A stretch of DNA of 64,000 bases from JAFAXD01 sp963833605 (GTDB lineage Bacteria; Pseudomonadota; Alphaproteobacteria; Rhizobiales; Xanthobacteraceae), in assembly GCA_963833605.1 (NCBI GenBank), contig CAWHYZ010000027.1, positions 95,935 through 159,934 on the forward strand. The letters run 5' to 3'. The translations under genes were made by a program, and so were the position numbers. The notes beneath the pieces are model-generated. The model was not told the DNA's origin. It was given only the letters and a program-made list of their open reading frames with translations, and ran no database searches. Below, in pieces: positions 35,057-44,711 of this stretch. Within the stretch, counting starts at the first letter, position 1. Every line of letters begins with the position of its first letter.

Positions 35057-36347
35057 ACTTCAGATCATCGTCACATTCGCTTTTTTTCTTGTCCTGCTCA
35101 CCTGTGGGATGGCTGTTCCATTCGCGATCGCTGTACCTGCTGTCTTCTACCTGCTGCTGCAAGGCGGCCTGCCGAGCCTCAACAGCCTGGGGCTCGTCAG
35201 CTGGGGAAGCATGAACAGCTTCGTACTCACGTGCGTGCCGTTGTTCATGCTGATGGCGGAGATCCTTCGTGTCAGCGGGCTGAGCAGCCGCATCTACGCG
35301 GGGCTCGCCAAGCTCGTTGCCCGGCTTCCCGGCGGGTTGCTGCAGACCAACATCGCGGGCTGTGCGATCTTCGCCTCGGTGAGCGGATCGAGCATCGCGA
35401 CCGCGGCGTCGATCGGCGGCGTCGCCCTGCCGCAGCTCATTGCACGCAAATACGATCGGCGATTGGCGGCGGGCTCGCTGGCGGCCGGCGGCACGCTCGG
35501 CATCCTGCTGCCCCCGAGTTTCGGCATGATCGTCTACGGTACCTTTACGGAAACCTCGGTTCCAAAATTGTTCATGGCCGGCGTCGTGCCTGGGCTGATC
35601 ATGACGGCGGCCTTCATGACTTATATTGGTGCCCACGCCATAAGCCAGCCGGGCGTCGCACCGCGCAAATCCGGGCCGCGCTCGCTGCACGAGCTGCTTG
35701 TCGCTTTGGCCGATGTCCTGCCATTTGGCATTTTGATCGCCGGCACGCTCGGCGGGATCTATGCGGGTCTGGTGACGACCACCGAAGGCGCGACCATCGG
35801 CTGCATCCTGGCCATCATTCTCGGCGCGCTCTTCGGCAACCTTACGCTGCGCGGCGTGATCGAGGCGATGTTCAGCACGATCAGGTTCTCCGGCAACATC
35901 CTGTTCATCATCTTCACGGCTTATGTCTTCTCCTATGCCATCAGCTTCGCCGGCGTCGGCGAGAAGGTAACGGCATTCATCGTCGGCCTGCATCTCAGTC
36001 GACTTGAGTTTTTCCTGGCGCTGTTCATTCTCTACACCGTGCTCGGCTGTCTGATCGAAAGCCTGGGCATGATCGTGATCACGGTGCCGCTGATCTTTCC
36101 AGTGTTGCCGAGTTACGGCATCGACCCACTTCTGTTCGGCGTGGTCCTGGTCCTCTTTGTCGAGCTTGGGCAAATCTCTCCGCCGATCGGGATCAATCTG
36201 TTCGTCATTCAAAGCATCTGGGACGGCAAACTGAGCGAAGTCATTCTCGGCACCATCCCGTTTCATCTGGCGATGTTCGGGGTGCTGGCGCTGGTGATCC
36301 TCTGGCCCGACCTCGCCCTTTGGCTGCCACACCACATGTCGAGATGA
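35046..36347 (+). CDS. dctM: TRAP transporter large permease (DctM)
   Basis: 433 residues, about 12 membrane segments. SGSSIATAASIGGVALPQLIARKYD and GGTLGILLPPSFGMIVYG are the DctM motifs; the second half repeats the pattern (LGQISPPIGINLFVIQ). GTG 35046 overlaps the DctQ stop; an upstream start would run far into that gene. It drives sodium-coupled uptake with the two proteins encoded before it. Confidence 0.92.
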   Translation: MSPELQIIVTFAFFLVLLTCGMAVPFAIAVPAVFYLLLQGGLPSLNSLGLVSWGSMNSFVLTCVPLFMLMAEILRVSGLSSRIYAGLAKLVARLPGGLLQTNIAGCAIFASVSGSSIATAASIGGVALPQLIARKYDRRLAAGSLAAGGTLGILLPPSFGMIVYGTFTETSVPKLFMAGVVPGLIMTAAFMTYIGAHAISQPGVAPRKSGPRSLHELLVALADVLPFGILIAGTLGGIYAGLVTTTEGATIGCILAIILGALFGNLTLRGVIEAMFSTIRFSGNILFIIFTAYVFSYAISFAGVGEKVTAFIVGLHLSRLEFFLALFILYTVLGCLIESLGMIVITVPLIFPVLPSYGIDPLLFGVVLVLFVELGQISPPIGINLFVIQSIWDGKLSEVILGTIPFHLAMFGVLALVILWPDLALWLPHHMSR

Positions 36348-36359
36348 GGCGACGAAGCG

Positions 36360-37538
36360 ATGCAACGCAGCCGTTCGAGAATATTGACGACCCATACCGG
36401 CAGCCTCCCGCGGCCGCGCGAGCTAACGCGGCTCTACGCCGCGCGCGCGCGCGGCGAGGCGGTCAATGAGGCCGAAGTCGATCGCGCCGGGCGCGAGGCG
36501 GTGCGGGCAATCGTGCACAAGCAGCACGACGCCGGTATCGATGTCGGCAATAACGGCGAGCAGCAGCGGGATTCCTTCTTTCTCTATCTCAAGGCTCGCC
36601 TGTCCGGCCTGGGCGGAACCTGGGAGCGGCCATCGCGTGCCGATGTGGAGCGCTATCCGGATTTCAAGCGCATGTGGATCGAGCAGCACGCGAGCAGAAC
36701 CCAGGTCTCGGCGCTGGGCGGGCTGCCCAAGGCGATTGGCGAGGTGCGCTATCTCGACGATTGCGCGATCAACGAGGAATGCCGCCATTTCAAGGACGTT
36801 TTGGCCGAAAATCCCGGCGTCTTTGTCGAGCCGTTCATGAGTGCGCCATCTCCTGGCATCCTCGCGATGGCCGTGCGAAACGAGCATTACGACACGCTCG
36901 CGGACTACCTGGCGGCGCTCGGGACGGCGCTCGCGGTCGAATACGAGGCCATCGTGCGCAACGGGCTGCTGTTGCAGGTCGATGCGCCCGATCTCGCGCT
37001 CGAACGCCACATAACATTTAAGGATCAACCGGTCCGCAAGTTCGTCGAATTTGTCGAGCAGGTCGTGGCTGCCATCAATCAGGCGCTGCGAAACGTTCCG
37101 CGCGACCGCGTCCGCCTGCACGTGTGCTGGGGGAACTCGGAATCGCCACACGATTGCGATGTTCCGCTTGAGGACATCCTTCCGGCCCTGCAGCAAGCCA
37201 ACGTCGGCGGCTTCGTATTGCCTTTCGCCAATCCGCGCCACGCCCACGAATTTCGCTGCTTCGCAAAGCGCCCACTCGCGGACGATCAGGTTCTGGTTGC
37301 GGGCGTGATCGACAGCTTGACAAATTTTGTCGAGCATCCGGAGGTCGTGGCTGACCGCATCGAGCGGGTCGCGGCCGTTATCGGCGACCCGTCACGTGTT
37401 TTGGCGGGAACTGATTGCGGATTTGATACCTCGGCCGGCTGGGGCCGGGTTGCTGAGGACGTGGTCTGGGCCAAGCTTGCGAGCTTGCGCGACGGCGCGC
37501 GGCTCGCGTCCGATCGGCTGTTCTCGCGCAGCCGATGA
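36360..37538 (+). CDS. MetE-like protein, cobalamin-independent methionine synthase II family
   Basis: 392 residues. ILTTHTGSLPRPREL opens the family. Zinc positions: His and Cys in RLHVCWGNSESPHDC and Cys in AGTDCGFDT are kept, but the Glu expected in the strand before ANPRH is replaced (GGFVLPFANPRHAHEF). That loss fits the epoxyalkane:CoM-transferase-like branch rather than true methionine synthase. Thirteen bases after the TRAP genes, so probably the enzyme acting on the imported compound. Reaction unknown. Confidence 0.87.
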   Translation: MQRSRSRILTTHTGSLPRPRELTRLYAARARGEAVNEAEVDRAGREAVRAIVHKQHDAGIDVGNNGEQQRDSFFLYLKARLSGLGGTWERPSRADVERYPDFKRMWIEQHASRTQVSALGGLPKAIGEVRYLDDCAINEECRHFKDVLAENPGVFVEPFMSAPSPGILAMAVRNEHYDTLADYLAALGTALAVEYEAIVRNGLLLQVDAPDLALERHITFKDQPVRKFVEFVEQVVAAINQALRNVPRDRVRLHVCWGNSESPHDCDVPLEDILPALQQANVGGFVLPFANPRHAHEFRCFAKRPLADDQVLVAGVIDSLTNFVEHPEVVADRIERVAAVIGDPSRVLAGTDCGFDTSAGWGRVAEDVVWAKLASLRDGARLASDRLFSRSR

Positions 37539-37662
37539 GCGGCCGGTCCGGGCCGGCAGGTTGCAGCGGATAGCCGCGACGACAAACTGCAGGCCTAGAC
37601 GCTCCGGCGTGGCCAGTGACCGATCAGGTGGGCGCAATATCGGACGCCAAGCGCTTTTGGTC

Positions 37663-38478
37663 TCAAATAATCGCGTGGCGCACCTTGGCCGAAACCCATT
37701 CGCTGACGACCACCGTTGCGATAATGATCAGGAGAATGAGCGACACCTGGGTCCAGGCGAGCGTCGTGATCGCGGCGTTGAGCGGCAAGCCGATGCCACC
37801 GGCGCCAACGAGGCCCAACACCGTGAACTCGCGAATGTTGATGTCCCAACGGAAAACCGAGATGCCGGCGAACGCTGGCAGTACTTGCGGCACGATGCCG
37901 TACGCCGTGACCTGCGGGCCACTCGCGCCAGTCGCGCGCACCGCCTCGACCTGACTCTCATCGATCTCTTCGATCGCCTCGTAGAGCAGCTTGGCGCAGA
38001 AGCCGATCGAGCGCAGCCCGATCGCCAGGATGCCGGCGAACACGCCCGGTCCTATGATCGTGACCAGCATCAGGGCCCAGATCAGTGAATTGATCGAGCG
38101 CGATGACACGATGATGAACAGCGCGACCGGCCGCACCAGCGCCACGCTCGGCGTGGTGTTATGCGCGGCGCAGTACGCCACGGGCACCGCCAAGACAATT
38201 GCGATCGCGGTGCCGAGCGTCGCGATGTTAAGGGTGTCCCAGAGTGGCCGCCACAGCTTGGTGATGAACCGCCAGTCCGGCGGCACCATGCGCACGGCGA
38301 GATCGGTTGCTTGCGCTGGCGCGTCGGCGACAAAGGCCCATATCGTCTTATCGGAGATCAGCTCCCAGCAGTAGATGAAGATTGCCGCTGCGATGAGCCA
38401 CGCCAGCCAAGTCGCGAACTGTGCGCCGCGCTCGCGACGATGCCATACCCTGGTTCCGTGCCGAAGCGCGACCGCCAT
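37663..38478 (-). CDS. phnE: phosphonate-type ABC permease (PhnE)
   Basis: 271 residues with about six membrane segments and the PhnE loop YEAIEEIDESQVEAVRATGAS. ATG 38478 shares a base with the stop of the first permease; GTG 38481 is an alternative. Last gene of the leftward PhnD-C-E-E set. C-terminal VLGLVGAGGIG is standard. Confidence 0.9.
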   Translation of the reverse strand: MAVALRHGTRVWHRRERGAQFATWLAWLIAAAIFIYCWELISDKTIWAFVADAPAQATDLAVRMVPPDWRFITKLWRPLWDTLNIATLGTAIAIVLAVPVAYCAAHNTTPSVALVRPVALFIIVSSRSINSLIWALMLVTIIGPGVFAGILAIGLRSIGFCAKLLYEAIEEIDESQVEAVRATGASGPQVTAYGIVPQVLPAFAGISVFRWDINIREFTVLGLVGAGGIGLPLNAAITTLAWTQVSLILLIIIATVVVSEWVSAKVRHAII

Positions 38479-39284
38479 CACTGCACCCAGCGGCGAATGT
38501 AGCCGGACGAATATTCCACCAGCATCACGATGCCGATGATGGTCAGCAGGATGGCCGCTGCGGAAGCGAATTCATAGCGATCGAACGCAGTGTCCAGCGT
38601 TGCACCGATGCCGCCAGCCCCGACAATACCGACCACGGCGGATTCGCGGAAATTGATATCGAAGCGGTAGAGACCGAGCCCGATCATGCGCGGCATCACC
38701 TGCGGCTGAACGCCGAAATTGATCCATTGCAGCCAGCCTGCGCCGGTGGCACGTACGGCTTCTGCCTGTGATGGATCCATGTCCTCGATGTCTTCGGCGA
38801 GGAGTTTTCCGTAGAATCCAATGGTGGCGAACGAGAGCGTGACGACCCCGGCGAACGGACCGAAGCCAAACAACTTGACGAAGAAGATCGCCAGGATGAT
38901 CTCCTGGAAACTGCGCGACACCGTGAGGATGCCGCGGCAGAAGTAGTAGATCGGCCCCGGTGCGATGTTCTTCGCAGCGCCGATCCCCACCGGGACCGAG
39001 ATCACGATACCGATCACGGTTGCGACCACCGTCATCCAAAGGCTTTCGAGGATGCCGTCGGAGATTTCGCTCCAGCGGCTGATAAAGTCGGGCGGAAAAA
39101 ATGCGGCGAAGAACCGCGCGCCGCGCGGCAGGCCTTCCCAAACGCGGGCCCAGTTCACATCGGTCGTACCCAACGCCAGCGCCAGATAGGCGAGGGCGCC
39201 GACGCCGAGCGACCAGCGCAGCCACGCGCGCTTGATCAGCGGTGGCTTCGTCCAACGGGGAGGGGCGATCGTGGTGATGGTCAT
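38478..39284 (-). CDS. phnE: phosphonate-type ABC permease (PhnE)
   Basis: 268 residues, six membrane segments, loop LLAEDIEDMDPSQAEAVRATGAG followed by AVVGIVGAGGIG. It is a diverged paralogue of the next gene; two PhnE genes in one set is common. It starts 17 bases after the present phnC stop, or 61 bases after the stop phnC would have if its frame were repaired. Confidence 0.9.
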   Translation of the reverse strand: MTITTIAPPRWTKPPLIKRAWLRWSLGVGALAYLALALGTTDVNWARVWEGLPRGARFFAAFFPPDFISRWSEISDGILESLWMTVVATVIGIVISVPVGIGAAKNIAPGPIYYFCRGILTVSRSFQEIILAIFFVKLFGFGPFAGVVTLSFATIGFYGKLLAEDIEDMDPSQAEAVRATGAGWLQWINFGVQPQVMPRMIGLGLYRFDINFRESAVVGIVGAGGIGATLDTAFDRYEFASAAAILLTIIGIVMLVEYSSGYIRRWVQ

Positions 39285-39301
39285 GGCCGATTAGAGCTCT
39301 T

Positions 39302-40204
39302 TCAGAAAACGCCTGCCCCGGGCTCGACCCTCGGGTGGACACCCGTTATGTCAGCCCCGCCATGCGATCGCGGTGTGGTTGGCGGGTTTCCAGCGGAATG
39401 ACGTTGTCCGGTTGCTCGGCCACTTGGTCCGCATCGTCTTCGAACTCTGCTGATGGTGGCCGACCAGTCCTCCTCTCCGTAGATCTTTGTCAACACCTCG
39501 GCCGTGAGGCCGGTGGGCGGGCCGTCATAAACAATCTCGCCGAGTTGCAGGCCAATAACCCGCTCGGCGAACATCTGCGCCAGCATGACATCGTGGATGT
39601 TGATGATGGCAGAAAGCTTGCGCTCCCCGCACAGCTCCTTGATCAGTCGCATGATCTGCCGCAACGTCTTCGGATCCAGTGAAGCGGTTGGTTCGTCCAC
39701 CAAAAGCAAGTCCGGATTCTGGATCAGCGCTCGACAAATTCCAACTCGCTGCCGTTGGCCGCCGGACAATTCATCGGCACGCTTGTCGGCCATGTGATCA
39801 AGGCCGACGCGCGCGAGCAGCCGGAATGCCTCGTCAACGTCCGCTTGCGGAAATTTCCGCATGAAGCTTTGCCAGAAACCGACATAGCCGAGGCGTCCGC
39901 TCAGGACGTTTTCCATCACGGTGAGCCGCTCGACCAGCGCGTATTCCTGGAAGATCATTCCCATGCGCCGGCGCACTCGGCGCAGTTCGCGGCTGCCAAG
40001 CGTCGTGATCTCGGTGTCGTTGAGCGTGACCGTGCCGGCGGTCGGTTCGACCAGACGGTTGATGCAACGGATGACGGTCGACTTGCCTGCGCCTGAAGGA
40101 CCGATCAGCGCCAACACCTCACCGTCGGGCATGTCAAGGTTGATGCCCCGGAGCGCCAGATCGCCGGTCCGGTAGCGCTTCGTAAGTCCCCTGATCCGAA
40201 GCAT
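39302..40204 (-). CDS. phnC: phosphonate-type ABC ATPase (PhnC), C-terminus frameshifted
   Basis: 300 residues as read. Walker A GPSGAGKST, signature LSGGQRQR, Walker B LLLVDEPTASLD, and the PhnC-type GEIVYDGPPTGLTAEVL. After EEDWSATIS the tail turns into low-quality sequence (RVRRRCGPSGRATG...). Removing one base of GAGTTC (39442-39447, read on the minus strand) gives V-E-D-D-A-D-Q-V-A-E ... R-M-A-G-L-T and a stop at 39346, a normal PhnC end. The core is intact either way. ATG 40213 is another possible start. Confidence 0.88.
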   Translation of the reverse strand: MLRIRGLTKRYRTGDLALRGINLDMPDGEVLALIGPSGAGKSTVIRCINRLVEPTAGTVTLNDTEITTLGSRELRRVRRRMGMIFQEYALVERLTVMENVLSGRLGYVGFWQSFMRKFPQADVDEAFRLLARVGLDHMADKRADELSGGQRQRVGICRALIQNPDLLLVDEPTASLDPKTLRQIMRLIKELCGERKLSAIINIHDVMLAQMFAERVIGLQLGEIVYDGPPTGLTAEVLTKIYGEEDWSATISRVRRRCGPSGRATGQRHSAGNPPTTPRSHGGADITGVHPRVEPGAGVF

Positions 40205-40283
40205 TCGCTGCAAGCCCGATCTAGAAAATTGAATGGCGCATGTTCTTGGCGGCGAACCGGTGTCGCCTTCGCCGGAACGTGAA

Positions 40284-40361
40284 CTAGTGTGGTGGATTTG
40301 AAGTTCCTATCATTCTTGCGGCACGCTCGTCATAGGAACTTCAAATCCAAAACCACACTAG
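40284..40361. repeat. 78-bp palindromic element between phnC and phnD
   Basis: The left arm ctagtgtggtggatttg and aagttcctat pairs with the right arm ataggaactt and caaatcc...ccacactag, around a 21-base centre. The arms differ only by a short insertion in the right arm. Bounded by CTAG on both sides. It looks like a MITE or mobile palindrome, and would form a long hairpin in the phn transcript. Confidence 0.75.
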
Positions 40362-40449
40362 AGTGATATATTTGCTAATGTCCTTTCATTCCGAAGTTGC
40401 TCAGAGGGTGCGGCAGGATAAAGCGAACTTCGGAATCGGGACTAGCCGG

Positions 40450-41424
40450 TTACTTGCAGGTGTACTTGACGCCGGTCGCCTCATCGATCTTGCGAATGAC
40501 GCTCCAGTCCTTCTTATAGGTGATCGGGACGAAGCGGTCCTCGTTCTTGAATTCCGCCTTCAGCGCCGAGCCCTCCCATGGGAAGGTGAAGAATGCCTGC
40601 TTGATCTTCTCGACCAACGCCGGATCGAGGTTGTGCGCATAACCATAGCCGGTGGTCGGGAAGGTCTCGGATTTGTAGATCGATCGGATTTTGCCGCGAT
40701 CAACGACCTTGCGGTCGAACATGCGGAACATCACCTCGTTGGCGACCGAAGCAGCGTCATAATCCTTGTTGGCAACACCGATCACGGAGTTGTCGTGCTT
40801 GCCGGAGAACGCTGGCGTAAAGTCGCGGTCGGGCTCGAGGTTGAAGTCGGCCTTCAAGATCGCCAACGGCGCCTTGTATCCGGAGTTCGAGGTCGGTGAG
40901 GTGAACGCGACTTTCTTGCCCTTGAGGTCGGCCGGCGTCTTAATCGGGCTGTCGGCTGGCACGATGATTTCCATTTCGTAGCCGAACTGACCGTCTTTCG
41001 TGCCCATGATGGCGAACGGCACGAAGCCTGCGCAGTTGACCGCGATTGGATTGGAGCCGGTGTTGAATCCCGCGACGTGCAGGCGGCCGGAACGCATCGC
41101 CTCGATTTCGGCGGCGTTCGACTGCACCGGGAAGAATACGACTTTCTTTCCGGTCGTCTGTTCCATGTGCTTGATGAAGCCGTCCCAGGTCTTGGCGTAA
41201 ACCGCGGGGTCCTCGACCGGCGTGTAGGCGAAGATCAGGGTCGATGGGTTGACCAGTCGCTTCGCATCGGTCGGCGCATCCGCAACGAGATCGCCGTCGC
41301 GATCGCAATAGGCCTTGTCGAGATCGCCGCGCGGACATTCCTGTGTGTGGGCGCGCCCGACAAATCCGGCACTGAAGATAACAGCAGCAACAAGCGTTGC
41401 GATGGTGGTCACGCGTGCGGCCAT
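40450..41424 (-). CDS. phnD: phosphate/phosphonate-type ABC binding protein (PhnD)
   Basis: 324 residues, signal peptide cut near GRAHTQ. LIFAYTPVEDPAVYAKTWDGFIKHMEQTTGKKV and TPADLKGKKVAFTSPTSNSGYKAP are the PhnD motifs that bind the oxyanion. Six cysteines in the mature protein (ECPRGDLDKAYCD, NCAG, final TCK) suggest disulfides. First gene of the set; the hairpin element separates it from phnC. No C-P lyase or phosphonatase genes are in the window, so the ligand may be phosphite, phosphate or something else. Confidence 0.9.
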   Translation of the reverse strand: MAARVTTIATLVAAVIFSAGFVGRAHTQECPRGDLDKAYCDRDGDLVADAPTDAKRLVNPSTLIFAYTPVEDPAVYAKTWDGFIKHMEQTTGKKVVFFPVQSNAAEIEAMRSGRLHVAGFNTGSNPIAVNCAGFVPFAIMGTKDGQFGYEMEIIVPADSPIKTPADLKGKKVAFTSPTSNSGYKAPLAILKADFNLEPDRDFTPAFSGKHDNSVIGVANKDYDAASVANEVMFRMFDRKVVDRGKIRSIYKSETFPTTGYGYAHNLDPALVEKIKQAFFTFPWEGSALKAEFKNEDRFVPITYKKDWSVIRKIDEATGVKYTCK

Positions 41425-41654
41425 GGTCCCCCTCCTTCAATTCCGGTGCAAAAAGCCTGATCTCGCCCGGACCGCTTGTTCGTGTTTGGCAGCTTAGCCC
41501 ACCATTCGGGAAAGAGAAAATGGTCTGCCACGCGGCGCCATGCGTTGGGCAGATGTGCGTTCATTGCGATTTGTTCGGTGGCCTTGCCGCATACCCTCGC
41601 CGCTGCGGCAACTTCCGACTATGCTGAGCGCGTTCCACCGGGGAGGAACGAGAA

Positions 41655-42885
41655 ATGGCTAGCGATAGCACGCTTGCGGGCTGTCTTGCCGGCGTCCGCA
41701 TCCTGGACTTCACTCAGTTCGAGGCCGGCCCGTCCTGTACCGAGGCGCTTGCATGGCTCGGCGCCGAGGTCGTCAAGGTGGAGAACCCGCAGGGTGGCGA
41801 GGCGGGCCGCTACTCGATGCATGCCAGCAAGGGTCTGGATTCCTGGTATTTCCTGTTGTTCAACGCCAACAAGAAATCCGTCACCATCAACCTGAAATCC
41901 GAGCGCGGGCTTGAGCTCGTCAAGAACATGGCGCGCCGAGCCGATGTTATGGTGGAGAACTTCGCCCCGGGGGCCATCGAGCGCCTGGGGCTCGGCTACG
42001 ACGTGGTGCGCGCCGTCAACCCGAGCATCATCTACGCGCAGGTCAAGGGCTTCGGAACCGGGGGCCCTTACGAGAACAATCTGGCCTTCGACATGATCGC
42101 ACAGGCGACCGGCGGCATCATGAGCATTACCGGGGAGCACGACGGGCCGCCGGCCAAGCCCGGCGCGACCCTCGGCGATACCGGTACCGGCATGCTGCTC
42201 GCCATCAGCATTCTGGCAGCGCTCTACCGGCGCCGCGGCACCGGGCAGGGCGAGCGGATCGAAATCGCCATGCAGGACGCCATGCTGCAGTATATCCGCG
42301 TGGCGCTCTCCACCCAGGCGACCTATGGGCGGGCCGGCCAAGCGCAACGGCGCCAAGGTGATCACCGGCTTTGCGGTGCCGAGCGGCATCTATCCGTGCA
42401 AGCCCGGCGGTCCCAACGACTACCTCTACGTCTATACGAGCCGCACCAATCCGGCGCATTGGCACCGGTTGCTCGAGGTGATCGGGCGCAAGGACCTGAT
42501 CGGCGATCCGCGTTTCGAAAGTGGTGCGGCGCGCCTGGAACGCGAGCCGGAGATCGATGCCATGATCGCGGCCTGGACACGCCAGCATGACAAACGCGAG
42601 GCCATGCGCGTGCTTGGTGGGGCAGGGGTGCCGGCCGGGGCTGTCTTCGACACAATGGAGTTGACCGAGGAGGCGGATTTCGAGCGGCGCGGCATCATGC
42701 AGACGATGCAGCACCCGCGCGCCGGGCCGTTCAAGATGCCGGGCTGGCCGGTGCGTTTTTCCGGGCGCACGCCCCAAGTCAAGCCGGCGCCGCTGCTCGG
42801 ACAGCACACCGACGAGGTACTTCATGATTGGCTTGGTCTTGATGCCGAAGAGATCGGGCAACTCGGCAAGGACAACGTCATCTGA
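41655..42885 (+). pseudogene. CaiB/BaiF-type CoA transferase, one frame break
   Basis: About 410 residues if joined. First part (41655 to about 42330): GVRILDFTQFEAGPSCTEAL, VKVENPQGGEAGR, NKKSVTINLKSERG and AFDMIAQATGG, with the catalytic Asp. Second part from MGGPAKRNGAKVITGF to the stop at 42885. One extra base in the G/C run at 42327-42332 separates them. Family members move CoA between acids (formyl-CoA:oxalate, carnitine, succinate). GGGAGG precedes ATG 41655. The ThDP enzyme 68 bases downstream makes an oxalate or 2-hydroxyacyl-CoA pathway likely. Probably functional in the organism. Confidence 0.85.
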
Positions 42886-42953
42886 GAAGGCTCGGTTGCG
42901 ATCAATCCACCGTTTCTGCGTCGTAGGTGACCACCCAAGCGAGGAGACCAAAC

Positions 42954-44606
42954 ATGGCCGAACTCACCGGCTCGGAGATCCTGGCCAAATCGTTGAAGAA
43001 CGAAGGTACCGATATTCTGTTCTTCCTCATGGGCGGGCCGATGCTGCTCACCGAATCCTGGTGCATCAAGGAAGGCATTCGCCCGCTCGACGTTCGGCAT
43101 GAACAATCCGCTGCCTTCATGGGACAGGCCTACAGCCGGCTGTTGCAGAAGCCCAGCGTGTGCATGGCGGCGAGCGGCCCCGGCGTCATCAATCTCACCA
43201 CCGGCATTGCCAACGCGCTGATTGATTGTTGCCCGGTCGTGGCGGTTGGCGGCTCCAGCCCGATCAGGTTGAACGGCCGGCAGGTTTTCCAGGAGATTGA
43301 TCAGCTCGCGATCATGAAGCCCTGCACCAAATGGGCAGATCGCATTTACGACCTCAAGCGCATCCCCGAGCAGGTGAATGTCGCTTTTCAGAAGGCGATG
43401 AGCGGCAAGCCGGGACCGGTTTATCTCGATTGCCCCGGTGATCTTCTGTACAGCAAGATCCCTGAAGAACAGGTCGACTGGAGTCTCTCCGGCCGCCCGC
43501 TGTTGAATGCGCGGCCACTCGGTGACCCCAACCGGGTCGATGATCTGGTTGACGCGATCGCCAAGGCGCGCCAGCCGATCATCTTGTCCGGCAGCGGCGT
43601 GATCTGGTCCAAGGCCTGGCCCGAACTGCAGGAGTTCGTCGAAAAGACCGGTATTCCATTCTACACCACGCCGCAGGGCCGCGGCGTCCTTCCGGACGAT
43701 CACGACTATTCGTACCTGACCATGCGTTCGTCCGCGTTCCGCGACGCCGATCTGATTATCGTGATCGGCACCCGCATGAACTACATCATCGGTCACGTGG
43801 CGCCGCCTCGCTTCAATGCCAGCGCCAAGATCGCCCGCATCGATATCGATGCCGACGAAATCGCCACGGCGCCACGCAAGATCGACATCGGCATCGTCGG
43901 CGACTGCAAGGCCGTGCTGCGCCAGCTCATCGACGCGAGCGGCAAGCGGATCAATGCAGATCATTTCTCCGCGTGGCGACGAACTTTGTCAGACGGCGAG
44001 ACGTCCAAACGCCAGTCGCCAGGCGCCAACAAACCGATGGACGAGGTGCCGATCCATCCGCTGCGCCTGTGCGACGAGATCAAGAATTTCATGCAGCGCG
44101 ACGCCATTCTGGTCGTCGACGGGCAGGAAATCCTGAACTTCGGGCGCCAGTCGATGCCGACGTTCGCGCCCGGTCACCGCCTCAATTCCGGACCGTTCGG
44201 AACCATGGGGGTCGGACTGCCGTTTGGAATAGGGGCCAAGCTCGCCAAGCCCGACAAGCAGGTCATCGTCGTCCACGGCGACGGCTCGTTCGGGCTCAAC
44301 GCACTCGAACTCGACACCGCCGTGCGCCACAACGTTTCGATCCTGGTGGTGGTCAGTCTCAACGGCGGTTGGACCGCTGACCCGCAGGGTGACAAGCCGG
44401 GCCGCAATCTCGGTTACACACGCTTCGACAAGATGGCCGAGGCGCTTGGCTGCTATGGCGAATATGTCGAACGCCCGGACGAAATCCGGCCGGCGTTGGA
44501 TCGCGCCCAGCGGGAGGTCGATCGCGGCTCGGTCGCGCTGGTCAACGTCAAGACCGACGCGCGCGCCCGGGCCAGCACGGTGGCGTTCAGTCAATACATG
44601 ACTTGA
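42954..44606 (+). CDS. ThDP-dependent lyase, oxalyl-CoA decarboxylase/2-hydroxyacyl-CoA lyase-like
   Basis: 550 residues in the three-domain ThDP layout. Catalytic Glu in DVRHEQSAAFMGQAYSR (about residue 50); ThDP-Mg motif GDGSFGLNALELDTAVRHN ... LNGGW. The central FAD/ADP-like domain has IARIDIDADEI. It sits after a CaiB-type CoA transferase, the arrangement of frc-oxc oxalate degradation, but RHEQ and the C-terminus also fit 2-hydroxyacyl-CoA lyase and acetolactate synthase-like proteins. ATG 42954 has GAGGAG eight bases upstream. Confidence 0.87.
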   Translation: MAELTGSEILAKSLKNEGTDILFFLMGGPMLLTESWCIKEGIRPLDVRHEQSAAFMGQAYSRLLQKPSVCMAASGPGVINLTTGIANALIDCCPVVAVGGSSPIRLNGRQVFQEIDQLAIMKPCTKWADRIYDLKRIPEQVNVAFQKAMSGKPGPVYLDCPGDLLYSKIPEEQVDWSLSGRPLLNARPLGDPNRVDDLVDAIAKARQPIILSGSGVIWSKAWPELQEFVEKTGIPFYTTPQGRGVLPDDHDYSYLTMRSSAFRDADLIIVIGTRMNYIIGHVAPPRFNASAKIARIDIDADEIATAPRKIDIGIVGDCKAVLRQLIDASGKRINADHFSAWRRTLSDGETSKRQSPGANKPMDEVPIHPLRLCDEIKNFMQRDAILVVDGQEILNFGRQSMPTFAPGHRLNSGPFGTMGVGLPFGIGAKLAKPDKQVIVVHGDGSFGLNALELDTAVRHNVSILVVVSLNGGWTADPQGDKPGRNLGYTRFDKMAEALGCYGEYVERPDEIRPALDRAQREVDRGSVALVNVKTDARARASTVAFSQYMT

Positions 44607-44711
44607 ACATCGCGGACGGCGATCACAGGACCCTGTGGCATCCCAATTCCGATGTTCGCAAACACATGCGGCACACTCCCGTGCGAACTTCGGGTTCGGG
44701 GCCTTCGGTGG

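Noticed and set aside
34809..36395. 528-codon minus-strand ORF opposite the TRAP permeases
   Set aside because: Translation is a string of His/Asp/Glu/Arg/Gln; antisense of hydrophobic membrane codons gives exactly this. Same reason for the 437-codon ORF at 47839-49152.
37663..41424. A phosphonate degradation operon
   Set aside because: Only transport genes are present; no phnG-M, phnX, phnW or ptxD-like gene is in the window.
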